NCBI GenBank assembly: GCA_024655965.1
Contig: JANLFL010000001.1
Location: forward strand, 216,120 to 280,119
DNA length: 64,000 nt
Direction: 5' to 3'
DNA from: Caldisericota bacterium
Lineage (GTDB): Bacteria; Caldisericota; JANLFM01
Shown: in pieces, positions 42,626 through 51,629 of the stretch
How positions within the stretch are numbered: position 1 is the stretch's first letter
Layout: each line of letters opens with the position of its first letter
Notes under the pieces: generated by a model
What the model was told of the DNA's origin: nothing
What the model saw: only the letters and a program-made list of their open reading frames with translations
Databases searched by the model: none
Made by a program: the position numbers and the translations under genes

Positions 42626-43792
42626 TTAACCTACAACTGCAGGCTCCCTAACAAACTCCCCTTTCTTGAACCTCAAGTAGTTCAAACGGGTTACATCGTA
42701 GCTTAAAGGCTGGCCCACGATCCATTCGGCCATCAGCTCGCCCACAACTGGACCGAACATGAACCCGTGGCCTGAACCACCTGCAGCAATATATAGCCCG
42801 GGAACCTCATCGATCGGGCCTAGGATGTGGTGAGCATCAGGGGTCATTTCGTACAATCCAGCCCATTGACGGACAATGTTTACATCCTTGAGCATGGGGA
42901 GGACTGTCGTAGCCCAATGGCTCATCCTCTCCAGGAAGCGCCAGGTGGGGGAAAAATCGAATTCTCGAGGATCCTGCCAGTGTTCGGGATTCTCGGGACC
43001 GATCCCCATGATGAAGGACCCATGGGGCCTTTGCTGGATGTAATAACCTATTGAGAAGGAGATCACCATTGGATCGAAAGCCCTCTCCAGGGGTTCGGTA
43101 ATCAAGATTTCATGTTTTTCCCCCCAGAGAGGAATTTCCACGCCAACAGTTCTCATTAAATTTGAACTCCAGGCTCCAGAGGACACGAGGACCTTTTTGC
43201 CTTCAATTAATTCGCCATTCACCACAACCCCCCTTATCCCTCTTTCATCCCCGACTAATTTATCGACTTTGGTCCATTCCCGAATTTCCACATTAAGCCT
43301 TCTTGCCGCCCTGGCGTAGGCAAAGGTCGTGTGTAGAGGATCCGCGTGACCATCCTTTTGATGAAAAGTCCCGCCAAAAACCCCTTCCAGCCTGAGCTGA
43401 GGGAAACGGCGGGAGATTTCATCAACTGAAAGGATTTCTGTCATGATCCCCAGGCGGTGTTGGACCTCAACCCTAACCTTCAGGTTCTCCCACTCCTTCT
43501 GAGAATAAGCGAGGACCAGGTATCCCCCCTGCCAAAGTTCAATTTTCTCCGCGGGGTAGTCGAGCTCTTCGGGAAGTCGCTCGAATTTCTCCAAGCTCCT
43601 CTTCATTAACCCGATGTTGAATTCGGTGCCGAATTGAGCTCTGATTCCTGCTGCGCAAGAACCGGTGGATCCCGCAGAAACAAATTCCTTTTCCAGAAGG
43701 AGTATCCTTCCAGCTTTCTTCTTGGCTAACTCATAAGCGGTGGCGACCCCCGTGATTCCTCCTCCGACGATTATGATATCGTAAGTTCTCAT
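42626..43792 (-). CDS. FAD-dependent oxidoreductase, DAO family (HcnC/SoxB/proline dehydrogenase beta-like)
   Basis: 388 residues. Rossmann FAD motif IIVGGGITGVATAYELAKK at the start, GSTGSCAAGIRAQFGTE, GVHP-like region replaced by GGTFHQKDGHADP, and the C-terminal AAGGSGHGFMFGPVVGELMA. This is the catalytic subunit type of sarcosine oxidase beta, glycine/hydrogen cyanide synthase HcnC and dye-linked L-proline dehydrogenase beta. Last gene of a five-gene operon; overlaps the Fe-S gene by 4 bp. Confidence 0.9.
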   Translation of the reverse strand: MRTYDIIIVGGGITGVATAYELAKKKAGRILLLEKEFVSAGSTGSCAAGIRAQFGTEFNIGLMKRSLEKFERLPEELDYPAEKIELWQGGYLVLAYSQKEWENLKVRVEVQHRLGIMTEILSVDEISRRFPQLRLEGVFGGTFHQKDGHADPLHTTFAYARAARRLNVEIREWTKVDKLVGDERGIRGVVVNGELIEGKKVLVSSGAWSSNLMRTVGVEIPLWGEKHEILITEPLERAFDPMVISFSIGYYIQQRPHGSFIMGIGPENPEHWQDPREFDFSPTWRFLERMSHWATTVLPMLKDVNIVRQWAGLYEMTPDAHHILGPIDEVPGLYIAAGGSGHGFMFGPVVGELMAEWIVGQPLSYDVTRLNYLRFKKGEFVREPAVVG

Positions 43793-44067
43793 TTCCCCTC
43801 CTTAGCGAACACCTTCATGGGAGTAGCCCTTAGGGGAGGTCGCACGACTGTGGGCCGGGTTTTGACTTCATCGATGGAAACCCCCAGCTTCTGGGCGAGT
43901 TCCCTCAAAACGAGAATTCGGCAGGTTTTCCCTCCGCAAGGGCCCATTCCTACCCTTAAAGCCCTTTTAATCTGGTCCCAGGAGGTATATCCCTGTTCAA
44001 TTGCCCTCCGAACATCCTCGAGGGTGACATCCTCGCAGCGGCAAATGATCACCTTTTTAGGATCCAC
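43789..44067 (-). CDS. BFD-like [2Fe-2S] domain protein
   Basis: 92 residues from GTG 44067, which has GAAGGAGGG upstream; the frame is open further but the extension is out of family. Cysteines in VIICRCEDVTLEDV and GMGPCGGKTCRILV form the Fer2_BFD pattern, usually part of larger sarcosine/proline dehydrogenase alpha subunits. Here it is a separate subunit between the ferredoxin and DAO-type genes, overlapping both. Confidence 0.85.
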   Translation of the reverse strand: MDPKKVIICRCEDVTLEDVRRAIEQGYTSWDQIKRALRVGMGPCGGKTCRILVLRELAQKLGVSIDEVKTRPTVVRPPLRATPMKVFAKEGK

Positions 44068-44557
44068 TTTGAGCCCTCCTTCTGAAAAAGCGGACTTCCA
44101 TAATCTTCTCTGCGGGGAAACTGATCCGCACGAGCGAGGTCCTTGTCTTTTTATCGATCCCCGGAAGGGAAAAAACTCTTTCCACCCTTGCTTCGCAAAC
44201 TTCCTTGCCATAACGGTCAAGGCCATCCACAACCTCTCCCTGCTGGGGAAGGGGGACGAATTCGTAAGCCAAGGTAAGGAACCCAGAATCTCCTTTTACC
44301 TCCAGGAGAAAAATGGCGATCCCGGGGCAGGCTGCGACGCATAATCCACACCCATTGCACAATTCATGGTCAATTCGAGGGGTAGAGACAAGGGAATCCA
44401 TGGAAATTGCTTTCGTGGGACAGGAATGGACACAGGGATCGCAGGGAATATCCTGGTAACATTCGTGCATGGCAACGGGCTTTTTCCGCATGCGCTCCAT
44501 GGAGGGCATGCTTGTCTCTAATTCCTTAAGGGTTGGAATTCCATCAACCTCGATCAT
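44057..44557 (-). CDS. ferredoxin-like subunit with 4Fe-4S clusters
   Basis: 166 residues. CYQDIPCDPCVHSCP near 53-67 and CNGCGLCVAACPG near 92-104 give two cluster sites; the second half is a beta-rich domain without cysteines. Expected to pass electrons between the FAD subunits of the complex. Overlaps the NAD(P)/FAD gene by 4 bp. Confidence 0.85.
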   Translation of the reverse strand: MIEVDGIPTLKELETSMPSMERMRKKPVAMHECYQDIPCDPCVHSCPTKAISMDSLVSTPRIDHELCNGCGLCVAACPGIAIFLLEVKGDSGFLTLAYEFVPLPQQGEVVDGLDRYGKEVCEARVERVFSLPGIDKKTRTSLVRISFPAEKIMEVRFFRRRAQSGS

Positions 44558-45642
44558 CTCTGTTCTCCCTTTGTATGAAGAAGTTCAAGCCCCTGGCATA
44601 CCTTCTCGCTTAAGGAGGACAGCCGGAACTGGGAAAGCATCACCCTTAACTCCTCGATTTTCCCGGGATCTACCTCAAACCCTAAATCAAGTGCTGCTCG
44701 AAGCCCGGCAATTGCCCCCTGGATTGCGGCAGTGGTTGCCTCCTCAATTCCAGCCACATCGCCGGCAACAAAAATATCCGGATTTGAGGTCCTCCCATCC
44801 CGGTCGTGCCAAGGGACGAAACCTCCCAGTTCGGGGATGTAATATTCCCTGACCCCCAGCTCGAAAAGAAGCTCGCTTAAGGGCATCAGCCCAACTGCGA
44901 GTAACACCACGTCCACGGAGAAAGTTTTTCCGGTTCCCGGAATGGGTTGGAACCTATCATCCACTTCCACTGTCTCCGCCCTTTCCACTTTTCCATCCCC
45001 GTAAACCCCGGTAATTGTCCTCTTAAAAAGGATGGGAACACCAGCCCTCTGGATTTTTGCCGCATGCACCCAATAAGCCCCCCCAAGGCGGGGAAGGACA
45101 TCGATTATTGCCTCAACCTTCGCTCCCGCCTGGAGCAACTGGTAAGCCACGATCACCCCCACGTTTCCCGAACCCACGATCAAGTATCTTTCCCCGGGAA
45201 GCACCCCGTAGACATTCATCAGGGTTTGAACTGCCCCAGCCCCGTAGACTCCGGGATAATCGTTGTTCTCAAAGGTGATCATTCGCTCGGAAGCGCCTGT
45301 GGCAATTACCACCCTCCGTGGTTTAATTTTCACAAAATCCTCTAAATCGGCAGCCAGCCAAATTCCATCCTTGTAAGCTCCAATGACCTCAAATCCCAGG
45401 AGGGTTTGGATCCTGGGGTTTTCCTGGATCTCTTTTTCCCACTTCTGGGCGAGCTCGAAACCCCGGGCACCTGCGCCCCTTGAAGCCCAACCGAAGAACT
45501 TGTGGGTTTGCTTTACAAGCTGCCCTCCAAGGTTTGAAAAGCGATCGACGAGGAGAACAGAAGCACCGGCTTCTGCAGCCGCCAAAGCGGCATTCATCCC
45601 GGCAGGGCCCCCTCCAACTACCAGAACATCGGGCGCAATCAT
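44554..45642 (-). CDS. FAD/NAD(P)-binding oxidoreductase subunit (HcnB/SoxA/proline dehydrogenase alpha-like)
   Basis: 362 residues. First nucleotide motif DVLVVGGGPAGMNAALAAAE, second YLIVGSGNVGVIVAYQLLQ, RRVVIATGASERM, and IFVAGDVAGIEEATTAAIQG. This matches the two-dinucleotide-domain subunit of HcnB, opine oxidase and dye-linked proline dehydrogenases. It overlaps both neighbours by 4 bp, so the subunits are made together. Confidence 0.9.
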   Translation of the reverse strand: MIAPDVLVVGGGPAGMNAALAAAEAGASVLLVDRFSNLGGQLVKQTHKFFGWASRGAGARGFELAQKWEKEIQENPRIQTLLGFEVIGAYKDGIWLAADLEDFVKIKPRRVVIATGASERMITFENNDYPGVYGAGAVQTLMNVYGVLPGERYLIVGSGNVGVIVAYQLLQAGAKVEAIIDVLPRLGGAYWVHAAKIQRAGVPILFKRTITGVYGDGKVERAETVEVDDRFQPIPGTGKTFSVDVVLLAVGLMPLSELLFELGVREYYIPELGGFVPWHDRDGRTSNPDIFVAGDVAGIEEATTAAIQGAIAGLRAALDLGFEVDPGKIEELRVMLSQFRLSSLSEKVCQGLELLHTKGEQR

Positions 45643-45947
45643 CTAATGACTCCTTTGTCTTTCTGAATCTCCACCTTCATCCCTTCCTTAAGAGGGGTAA
45701 TGCAGGTCCTGATGTTCGGTTTTCCATCGACGACCATCAAGCAGGAAGAGCAGTTCCCGATTGCGCAGAAAAAACCTCGGGGTCGATGAAGGTTTGCGCT
45801 CTCCCTCATCTTGAAAAAACCATTAGCAACCAGGGCGGCAGCTATAGGTTCCCCTTCGTAACCCTCCAATTCTTTCCCCTCAAAAAGGAATTTGACCTTA
45901 TTTTTGGGGGGAAAATTCAGGATAGGGTGGATTGAAATCCTGCGCAT
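45639..45947 (-). CDS. [2Fe-2S] HcnA-like subunit
   Basis: 102 residues. FFCAIGNCSSCLMVVDG and NIRTC give the plant-type [2Fe-2S] cysteine spacing (C-x4-C-x2-C ... C) of HcnA and the sarcosine oxidase alpha N-terminus. First gene of the operon 45947 to 42626. GAAAGGAGATGAAGTCGC lies before ATG. Substrate of the complex is unknown: proline, hydroxyproline, sarcosine, D-amino acid and opine are candidates. Confidence 0.88.
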   Translation of the reverse strand: MRRISIHPILNFPPKNKVKFLFEGKELEGYEGEPIAAALVANGFFKMRESANLHRPRGFFCAIGNCSSCLMVVDGKPNIRTCITPLKEGMKVEIQKDKGVIR

Positions 45948-45978
45948 GCGACTTCATCTCCTTTCTTATTGGAAGGAC

Positions 45979-45995
45979 AAAAGCCCAGGGCTTTT
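45979..45995. promoter_or_regulatory. operator-like palindrome downstream of the redox operon promoter
   Basis: AAAAGCCC-A-GGGCTTTT, an 8+8 perfect palindrome about 6-22 bases after the predicted transcription start and 32 bp before the first start codon of the five-gene operon. This is a usual place for a repressor site; a leader hairpin is the other possibility. Confidence 0.4.
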
Positions 45996-46007
45996 CATTC
46001 TTTATGA

Positions 46008-46036
46008 ATTTTACAACGCTCCGCCAACACTGTAAA
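46008..46036 (-). promoter_or_regulatory. promoter of the five-gene redox operon
   Basis: On the minus strand TTTACA (revcomp of 46031-46036), exactly 17 bp, TAAAAT (revcomp of 46008-46013); five of six matches in each box. Start of transcription expected near 46001, giving a ~55-nt leader. Confidence 0.6.
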
Positions 46037-46222
46037 TTATTTTTGGGGGTTTCTTTCTAAGAAAATCCTTTTTTCATCGGACTTAAAAGGAAAAAAGGTA
46101 AAATTTTAAATTTTATTTTTGCTCCCCCAAAAGAAATGATTCATAAAATCCTCCTTTTTCCTCCAAAAAACCGTCGTGCTATAATTATCTGGAAATAAAA
46201 ATACTTTGGCCCTGGAGGCCAG

Positions 46223-47374
46223 ATGGCTTTATTTTTTGTAATATTGATTTCAATATCCTGTTTTTACTGGCTGGTTTTGATGGCCAATTCTCTTCATTTC
46301 TTCCATCAACCATTTCCTCCAGGAAAGGACTGCCCTCCAGTTTCAATTCTGAAACCCGTGAGGGGGATTGATCCGGATGCCTACCAGAACTTCCTCTCTT
46401 TTTTAAAGCAGGACTACCCGGACTACGAGGTAGTGTTCGGAGTAATGGACCCAGCGGATCCAGCCATTCCCTTGATAAGAAGGCTCCAGAGTGAATTTCC
46501 GGAAAAGAGGATTAATCTCGTCATTGCCCAACCCCTTGGGAGCAATCAGAAAACTGCAATCCTTCAATCCCTCTCGCAGGAAGCCAAATTTGACATCATG
46601 GTCCTCACCGATTCGGACATCAGGGTGGATCCCGGTTTTCTAAAAACCATCGCTCCCTATTTTCAAGACAACAAAGTGGGCCTGGTGGGATGCCTCTATA
46701 GAACACTTGGCAAAAACCTCTGGAGTTACATCGAATCCCTATTAATCAGTACCTTTCTCCTCCCTTCAGGAATCCTCGGGCACCGGATTCTTGGGCTAAA
46801 ATACGCTTTCGGGGCAGCCCTTGCGGTCCGGAGGAGTGCCCTTTCGGATATTGGAGGATTTTCCTCCTTCAAGGATCATGTAGCAGACGATCACGAGATC
46901 GCCCGGCTCGTCCACCAAGCGGGGTGGAAGGTAATGTTGATTCCTCATGTGGTCTCCAACCATCTCAACTCTGTTTCCCGTAACGAATTCTGGACGAGGC
47001 AACTCAGATGGATGAAGGTTGCCTTCGTCTGTCATCGAAGCGCTTATCCCGGGATACTTCTCACTTTCGCTTTTCCCCTTGCCTTGAGCTTCGCCTTTAT
47101 CTCCTTATTTTCCCCTCTATCGCTTTGGTTCCTCGTGGTGGCATTTGGAGTCCGCTTCGCCGTTGGGGTTTTGATCGCCGACCTTCTGGGACACCCACAG
47201 ATGAGGAAGTGGCTCTTCCTCCTTCCCTTCGTTGATCTTGCCTTCGCCCTGTTATGGGTCTTCGCTCCCCTTTCGAGGAGGTTTACCTGGAGGAGCGACG
47301 ATTACCTTATTCTTCCTGACGGGAGGATGGTGCCCCTATTGAAGGACGAGGCGAAGGAAGTCCCTAGATTATAG
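46223..47374 (+). CDS. family 2 glycosyltransferase, ceramide-glucosyltransferase/HpnI-like
   Basis: 383 residues. One N-terminal helix, then a GT-A domain: VSILKPVRGIDPDAYQNF, MVLTDSDIRVDPGF (DxD), VADDHEIARL, and RQLRWMKVAF (Q/RxxRW); several C-terminal membrane helices. This layout is that of ceramide glucosyltransferases (GT21) and hopanoid HpnI. It probably adds a sugar to a membrane lipid on the cytoplasmic face. CCTGGAGGCC precedes the ATG. The gene has a possible TATAAT at 46180-46185 and stands alone ahead of the exporter operon. Confidence 0.85.
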   Translation: MALFFVILISISCFYWLVLMANSLHFFHQPFPPGKDCPPVSILKPVRGIDPDAYQNFLSFLKQDYPDYEVVFGVMDPADPAIPLIRRLQSEFPEKRINLVIAQPLGSNQKTAILQSLSQEAKFDIMVLTDSDIRVDPGFLKTIAPYFQDNKVGLVGCLYRTLGKNLWSYIESLLISTFLLPSGILGHRILGLKYAFGAALAVRRSALSDIGGFSSFKDHVADDHEIARLVHQAGWKVMLIPHVVSNHLNSVSRNEFWTRQLRWMKVAFVCHRSAYPGILLTFAFPLALSFAFISLFSPLSLWFLVVAFGVRFAVGVLIADLLGHPQMRKWLFLLPFVDLAFALLWVFAPLSRRFTWRSDDYLILPDGRMVPLLKDEAKEVPRL

Positions 47375-47466
47375 AAACCAGGGAAATAATTTCCCCCAAT
47401 TCCATGGTTTTTTTCAGATAAGCAAAATAAAAGAAAAAATTTTCTCCCTTAAGGAAGGATGAAAAA

Positions 47467-49032
47467 GTGGGCAAATATAAAAGGATCCTTTTTATAGGTT
47501 TAATCCTGATTCTGGTCCTGGGGGTCGGGGCTTTCCTCTTTTTCCACTTTAAAGGGAAAGGAGAGGCTCCCCCAATCGTGGCAAAGGTTGAGAGAGGGGA
47601 AATCCAGAGATTGCTCTCCTTTTCGGGTTCAGTAAGTCACATTAACCAGATTGACCTTGCTCCTAAAGTTTCCGGAAGGGTTGGGGAGATTTTAGTAAAG
47701 GTTGGTGACCGGGTGGAGCAGGGTCAGGAGCTCCTGAAAATTGAAATCCCCGACCTCGAATATCAGATTTCTCAAGCACAGTTGAACCTGAATTCAGCGA
47801 TCCTGAGGCTCAAACAGCTCCAGGAGGGCCCGTCACCTGAAGAAAAGAGGGTCCTGGAACTCTCAGTGGAAAAAGCCCAACAGGATTTAGAAAAAGCTCA
47901 GGAAAACTATCAGAGAGTCCTGGAGACTACAACCTATACTTCCTCGGTCGCCGAGAACGCGGTGAAAATCGCGGAAAGGAGACTGGAGGAAGCTAAGGAA
48001 AACCTGGAACTGACCAAAATGAGTGTTTCCCAATCCATCGATATTGCTCAATTGTCCGTTGATCAAGCTTCAGAGGACGTGGAGAATTCACCCACCCAGG
48101 CTTTGAAGGATCAAGCGGAGCGGAAATTGGAACTTGCCAAGGAACAGCTTGAAGCTCAAAAACTCGCTGGAGAACAACAGATCAAGATGGCAGAATCCCA
48201 AGTCAGGTCAGCGGAGGATGCCCTCGACCAGGCGAAGCAAAACCTGGAGCAGAAAACCCTGGCAAACAGGGATCTGGTTGCTCAAGCTGAATCAACACTC
48301 CAGTCAGCGGAGATGGCTTTAAAAATTGCTCAGGCTCAGCTTGACCAGCGCTTGGCTATTCAATCGGAAACGAGTTTAGAACTCCAGAAAACCGCCATTG
48401 AGCAAACCCAGCTGACCCTGAATAATCTCCTCAAGCAGAAAGAAGATTCCCTGATTCGTTCCCCCGCTCCGGGGATCGTGGGGTCATTGAGCGTGAAGGT
48501 GGGAGACCCCGTCATGGTGAATACCCCAATTCTTTCCCTGGTGGACCTTGATCTGTTGGAGATTCAGGCAAACATCCCGGAGGTGAATATCGGTCTCCTT
48601 CGTCCCTCTATGGAGGCAACGGTCAGAGCGGATGCTTTTCCCGATCTGGAATTCAAAGCCACCCTTTCCTATTTCAATCCCTTGGCCTCAGTTTCCCAAG
48701 GGGTAGTAAATTACATTGCCCATTTCGACCTGGAAAAGGCAGCAATGGGCTTACTCAAACCCGGGATGACCGTGGAGTTGGAGATCGTGGTGGAGAAATC
48801 CTCAAATACCTTGATCATTCCCCGGCCCGCCCTTCACCAGGAAGATCAGGGGGATTTTGTTTACGTCTGGGACGGAAAGCAAATGGAACTCCGAAAGGTA
48901 AAAACTGGAATCCAGAACGAAATCCAGGTGGAGATCAAGGAGGGACTTAAAGAAGGTGAGGAAGTGGTCCTTTCTTTGAAGAGCGCCACTTTCTCCTTCT
49001 CCTCCACACCTTTTTCCGCCCAAACCCCCTGA
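47467..49032 (+). CDS. MacA/HlyD-type periplasmic adaptor with long coiled coil
   Basis: 521 residues from GTG 47467 (AAGGAAGG upstream). One membrane helix at about 7-27; lipoyl-like halves IDLAPKVSGRVGEILVKVG and LIRSPAPGIVGSLSVKVGD enclose a very long Gln/Glu/Ala-rich coiled coil (about 100-330), longer than in Escherichia coli MacA; a beta-barrel and membrane-proximal domain follow. It links an ABC transporter to an outer component or stabilises it. It forms an operon with the ATPase (5 bp gap) and permease. Confidence 0.9.
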   Translation: MGKYKRILFIGLILILVLGVGAFLFFHFKGKGEAPPIVAKVERGEIQRLLSFSGSVSHINQIDLAPKVSGRVGEILVKVGDRVEQGQELLKIEIPDLEYQISQAQLNLNSAILRLKQLQEGPSPEEKRVLELSVEKAQQDLEKAQENYQRVLETTTYTSSVAENAVKIAERRLEEAKENLELTKMSVSQSIDIAQLSVDQASEDVENSPTQALKDQAERKLELAKEQLEAQKLAGEQQIKMAESQVRSAEDALDQAKQNLEQKTLANRDLVAQAESTLQSAEMALKIAQAQLDQRLAIQSETSLELQKTAIEQTQLTLNNLLKQKEDSLIRSPAPGIVGSLSVKVGDPVMVNTPILSLVDLDLLEIQANIPEVNIGLLRPSMEATVRADAFPDLEFKATLSYFNPLASVSQGVVNYIAHFDLEKAAMGLLKPGMTVELEIVVEKSSNTLIIPRPALHQEDQGDFVYVWDGKQMELRKVKTGIQNEIQVEIKEGLKEGEEVVLSLKSATFSFSSTPFSAQTP

Positions 49033-49037
49033 AAAAA

Positions 49038-49784
49038 ATGGCTATCATCGAAGTTCAAGATTTGAAAAAGGAATATCGCTTGAGCAAAACAACAGTCATC
49101 CCTGCCTTGAGGGGAATCTCCTTCAAGGTGGAGCCAGGGGAGTTCGTGGCCATAATGGGACCATCAGGATCCGGGAAATCAACCCTGATGCACATCTTAG
49201 GATGCCTGGATAAGCCCACATCCGGAGCTTACCTCCTGGAAGGGCAGGATATCTCCAGGTTGGGGGATAACGAACTTGCCCGCTTGAGGAATAGAAGAAT
49301 CGGATTCGTATTCCAGAATTTTAACCTCCTTGCCAGAAATACCGCTTTAGAAAACGTGGAGCTTCCTCTGATCTACAGCGATCATCGGGCACCGAGGGAC
49401 CTGGCCTTGAAAGCCCTCATCAAAGTAGGGCTTAAGGATAGGCTCTATCACCGGCCCAATGAACTTTCCATCGGTCAACAGCAGAGGGTAGCCATTGCCC
49501 GGGCTCTGGTCACCGACCCGGCAATAATTTTGGCAGATGAGCCCACAGGTAATCTTGACACTCGTTCTTCGGAGGAAGTCCTATTCCTCATCCAAGAATT
49601 GAACCGGGAAGGAAGGACCATCGTCATGGTGACCCATGAAAAGGATGTCGCCCAGCATGCAAAGCGATTGATCAGGATCAAGGATGGCCAAATTGTCTCT
49701 GATGAACCGATAAAAGACCGCCTTGATGCTTCAAAGATCCTCGACTCTCTCGGGAAGGGAGGGATCCCTTTTGAGAATATTTAA
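49038..49784 (+). CDS. MacB/LolD-type ABC transporter ATPase
   Basis: 248 residues. Walker [11 protein letters not shown] near 41-50, Q-loop [20 protein letters not shown], signature [15 protein letters not shown] (LSIGQ rather than LSGGQ), Walker [14 protein letters not shown]-loop MVTHEKD. It drives the FtsX-like permease, either exporting a peptide/drug/lipid or transmitting force. Overlaps the permease gene. Confidence 0.93.
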   Translation: MAIIEVQDLKKEYRLSKTTVIPALRGISFKVEPGEFVAIMGPSGSGKSTLMHILGCLDKPTSGAYLLEGQDISRLGDNELARLRNRRIGFVFQNFNLLARNTALENVELPLIYSDHRAPRDLALKALIKVGLKDRLYHRPNELSIGQQQRVAIARALVTDPAIILADEPTGNLDTRSSEEVLFLIQELNREGRTIVMVTHEKDVAQHAKRLIRIKDGQIVSDEPIKDRLDASKILDSLGKGGIPFENI

Positions 49785-50994
49785 AAATTTGAAAATCGCG
49801 CTTAAAGCCCTACTTCACAACAAAAGCAGGGCCTTCCTGACTATCCTGGGAGTAATAATTGGGGTTTCCGCTGTGATGATGATGCTCTCCATAGGCTCCG
49901 GGGCTGAGGTCGCTGTTACGGAAGAGATAAAGGCCCTGGGTTCCAACCTTCTTCTGGTAGTTCCGGGGTCGATCACCTCCTCGGGGATGAGGACTGGGGG
50001 AGGGAGCTCCTCAAATTTGACCCTGGAGGATGCCCAAGCGATTGCCCGCATCCCTGGGATCGTCGATGCGGTACCAGCTATCCAGCGCCAGGCTCAGGTC
50101 ATCGCCGGGGAACGAAATACAACTACCTCCATCATCGGGACGAGCGCCAATTACGAGAAGGTTTTGAATGCCCCCACAAGCGAAGGGAATTTTTTCACCG
50201 CTTCCCAGGTTGAGATGTGGGAGAGGGTTGCTTTAATTGGAGCAACGGTCAAGGAAAATCTTTTTCCCCATGAAAGTCCCCTGGGAAAGTCAATTCAGAT
50301 AATTAATGGCCCCCGCAGGGTAACGTTCCGGGTAATCGGGGTGCTGGAATCAAAAGGCGCATCGGGGTTCGTCAACCGCGATGACCAGATCCTCATTCCC
50401 GTGACCACCGCTCAAAAGCTACTCTTTGGGACAAAGAATATCGGCTCGATTACCGTCGAGGTTTCTTCCCCTGAAAAGATCGATCAGGTTTCTACCGAAA
50501 TCGCTTCCTTGCTCCGCTTGAGACACAACATCCCTAAGGACAAGGAAAACGACTTCACCCTTTTCAGCCAGAAAGACATCCTGGGGACCCTTGGTTCGGT
50601 GATGAATTATTTCACCATCGTCTTGGCAGGAATTGCCAGCATCTCCCTCCTCGTGGGGGGGATCGGAATCATGAACATCATGCTGGTGTCCGTCACGGAA
50701 AGAACCAGGGAAATCGGGCTAAGGAAAGCAATCGGGGCCTTCAAGAGGGATATCGTCCTCCAGTTCCTGCTCGAGGCGGTAATCCTGTCCACGGCCGGAG
50801 GGGTTATCGGAATCCTCCTGGGATATGGGGGATCATTTCTTATCGCCCGGATCGCGGGTTGGCCCGCGGTGATCACTCCTTTATCGATCCTTTTGGGCTT
50901 TTTCTTCTCCATGGCCGTGGGCTTATTTTTTGGGATTTACCCTGCCCAGAAGGCTGCCAGCCTTAACCCGATCGATGCCCTACGCTATGAATGA
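49771..50994 (+). CDS. MacB-type FtsX-family permease
   Basis: 407 residues from TTG 49771, which has GGGAAGGGAGGG about 8 bp upstream; the longer open frame begins within the ATPase gene and is out of family. Four membrane helices: one at the N-terminus ([19 protein letters not shown]), a large periplasmic MacB_PCD domain, and three at the C-terminus ([33 protein letters not shown]). Works with the adaptor and ATPase. The stop is followed by a separate promoter for lemA. Confidence 0.92.
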   Translation: MRIFKNLKIALKALLHNKSRAFLTILGVIIGVSAVMMMLSIGSGAEVAVTEEIKALGSNLLLVVPGSITSSGMRTGGGSSSNLTLEDAQAIARIPGIVDAVPAIQRQAQVIAGERNTTTSIIGTSANYEKVLNAPTSEGNFFTASQVEMWERVALIGATVKENLFPHESPLGKSIQIINGPRRVTFRVIGVLESKGASGFVNRDDQILIPVTTAQKLLFGTKNIGSITVEVSSPEKIDQVSTEIASLLRLRHNIPKDKENDFTLFSQKDILGTLGSVMNYFTIVLAGIASISLLVGGIGIMNIMLVSVTERTREIGLRKAIGAFKRDIVLQFLLEAVILSTAGGVIGILLGYGGSFLIARIAGWPAVITPLSILLGFFFSMAVGLFFGIYPAQKAASLNPIDALRYE

Positions 50995-51023
50995 GGAGAA
51001 ATAAGGAAAATTTCCTTCTCCCG

Positions 51024-51032
51024 TGTTATACT
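51024..51032 (+). promoter_or_regulatory. extended -10 promoter of lemA-htpX
   Basis: TGTTATACT: a TG dinucleotide one base before TATACT (51027-51032), an extended -10 that can work without a strong -35, and none is visible. The lemA ribosome site AAAAGGAGG follows about 15 bases later. Confidence 0.45.
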
Positions 51033-51064
51033 AAGAAATTAAATCCAAAAGGAGGTAGGTTAAA

Positions 51065-51628
51065 ATGATTGCTCTTTGGATAATCCTGGGAATTTTAGTC
51101 CTCCTTCTTCTATGGGGAATCGCGGCCTACAACGGTTTCATCGTCTTAAAGAGGCGGATCGAAAACGCCTGGGCTCAAATTGACGTCCAGTTGAAAAGGA
51201 GGTACGACCTCATCCCCAACCTGGTAAACTCCGTCAAAGGGTACATGAAATACGAGCAGGAAACGCTGAACAAGGTGGTTGACGCCCGGGCAAAGGCGTT
51301 GGCGGCTCAATCTATCCCGGACAAAATCCAAGCTGAAGGATCCCTCTCCCAAGCCTTGAGGGGACTCCTTGCGGTAGTTGAAAATTACCCCGATTTGAAG
51401 GCCAGTCAGGAAGTCTCCACTTTAATGGAGGAGCTGAGAAATACGGAAAACCTGATTTCCTTTGCTCGCCAGTTCTACAACGACAACGTGATGGCCTTCA
51501 ACACCAGGCTTTCGGTTTTCCCTGCGAGTATCATCGGAAACATGTTTAGCTTCAAGCCCGCCGTGTTCTGGGAGATTGCCGCCGCCGAGGAAAGGGAGGC
51601 TCCAAGGGTAGATCTGACCAATTTATAA
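51065..51628 (+). CDS. LemA family protein
   Basis: 187 residues: N-terminal membrane helix (2-22), then the helical LemA domain with RRIENAWAQIDVQLKRRYDL and IPNLVNSVKGYMKYE, and NTENLISFARQFYND-like end RNTENLISFARQFYND. Function not fixed; LemA and HtpX-type proteases are often neighbours, here 1 bp apart. Very strong ribosome site AAAAGGAGGTAGGTT. Confidence 0.94.
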   Translation: MIALWIILGILVLLLLWGIAAYNGFIVLKRRIENAWAQIDVQLKRRYDLIPNLVNSVKGYMKYEQETLNKVVDARAKALAAQSIPDKIQAEGSLSQALRGLLAVVENYPDLKASQEVSTLMEELRNTENLISFARQFYNDNVMAFNTRLSVFPASIIGNMFSFKPAVFWEIAAAEEREAPRVDLTNL

Positions 51629-51629
51629 T

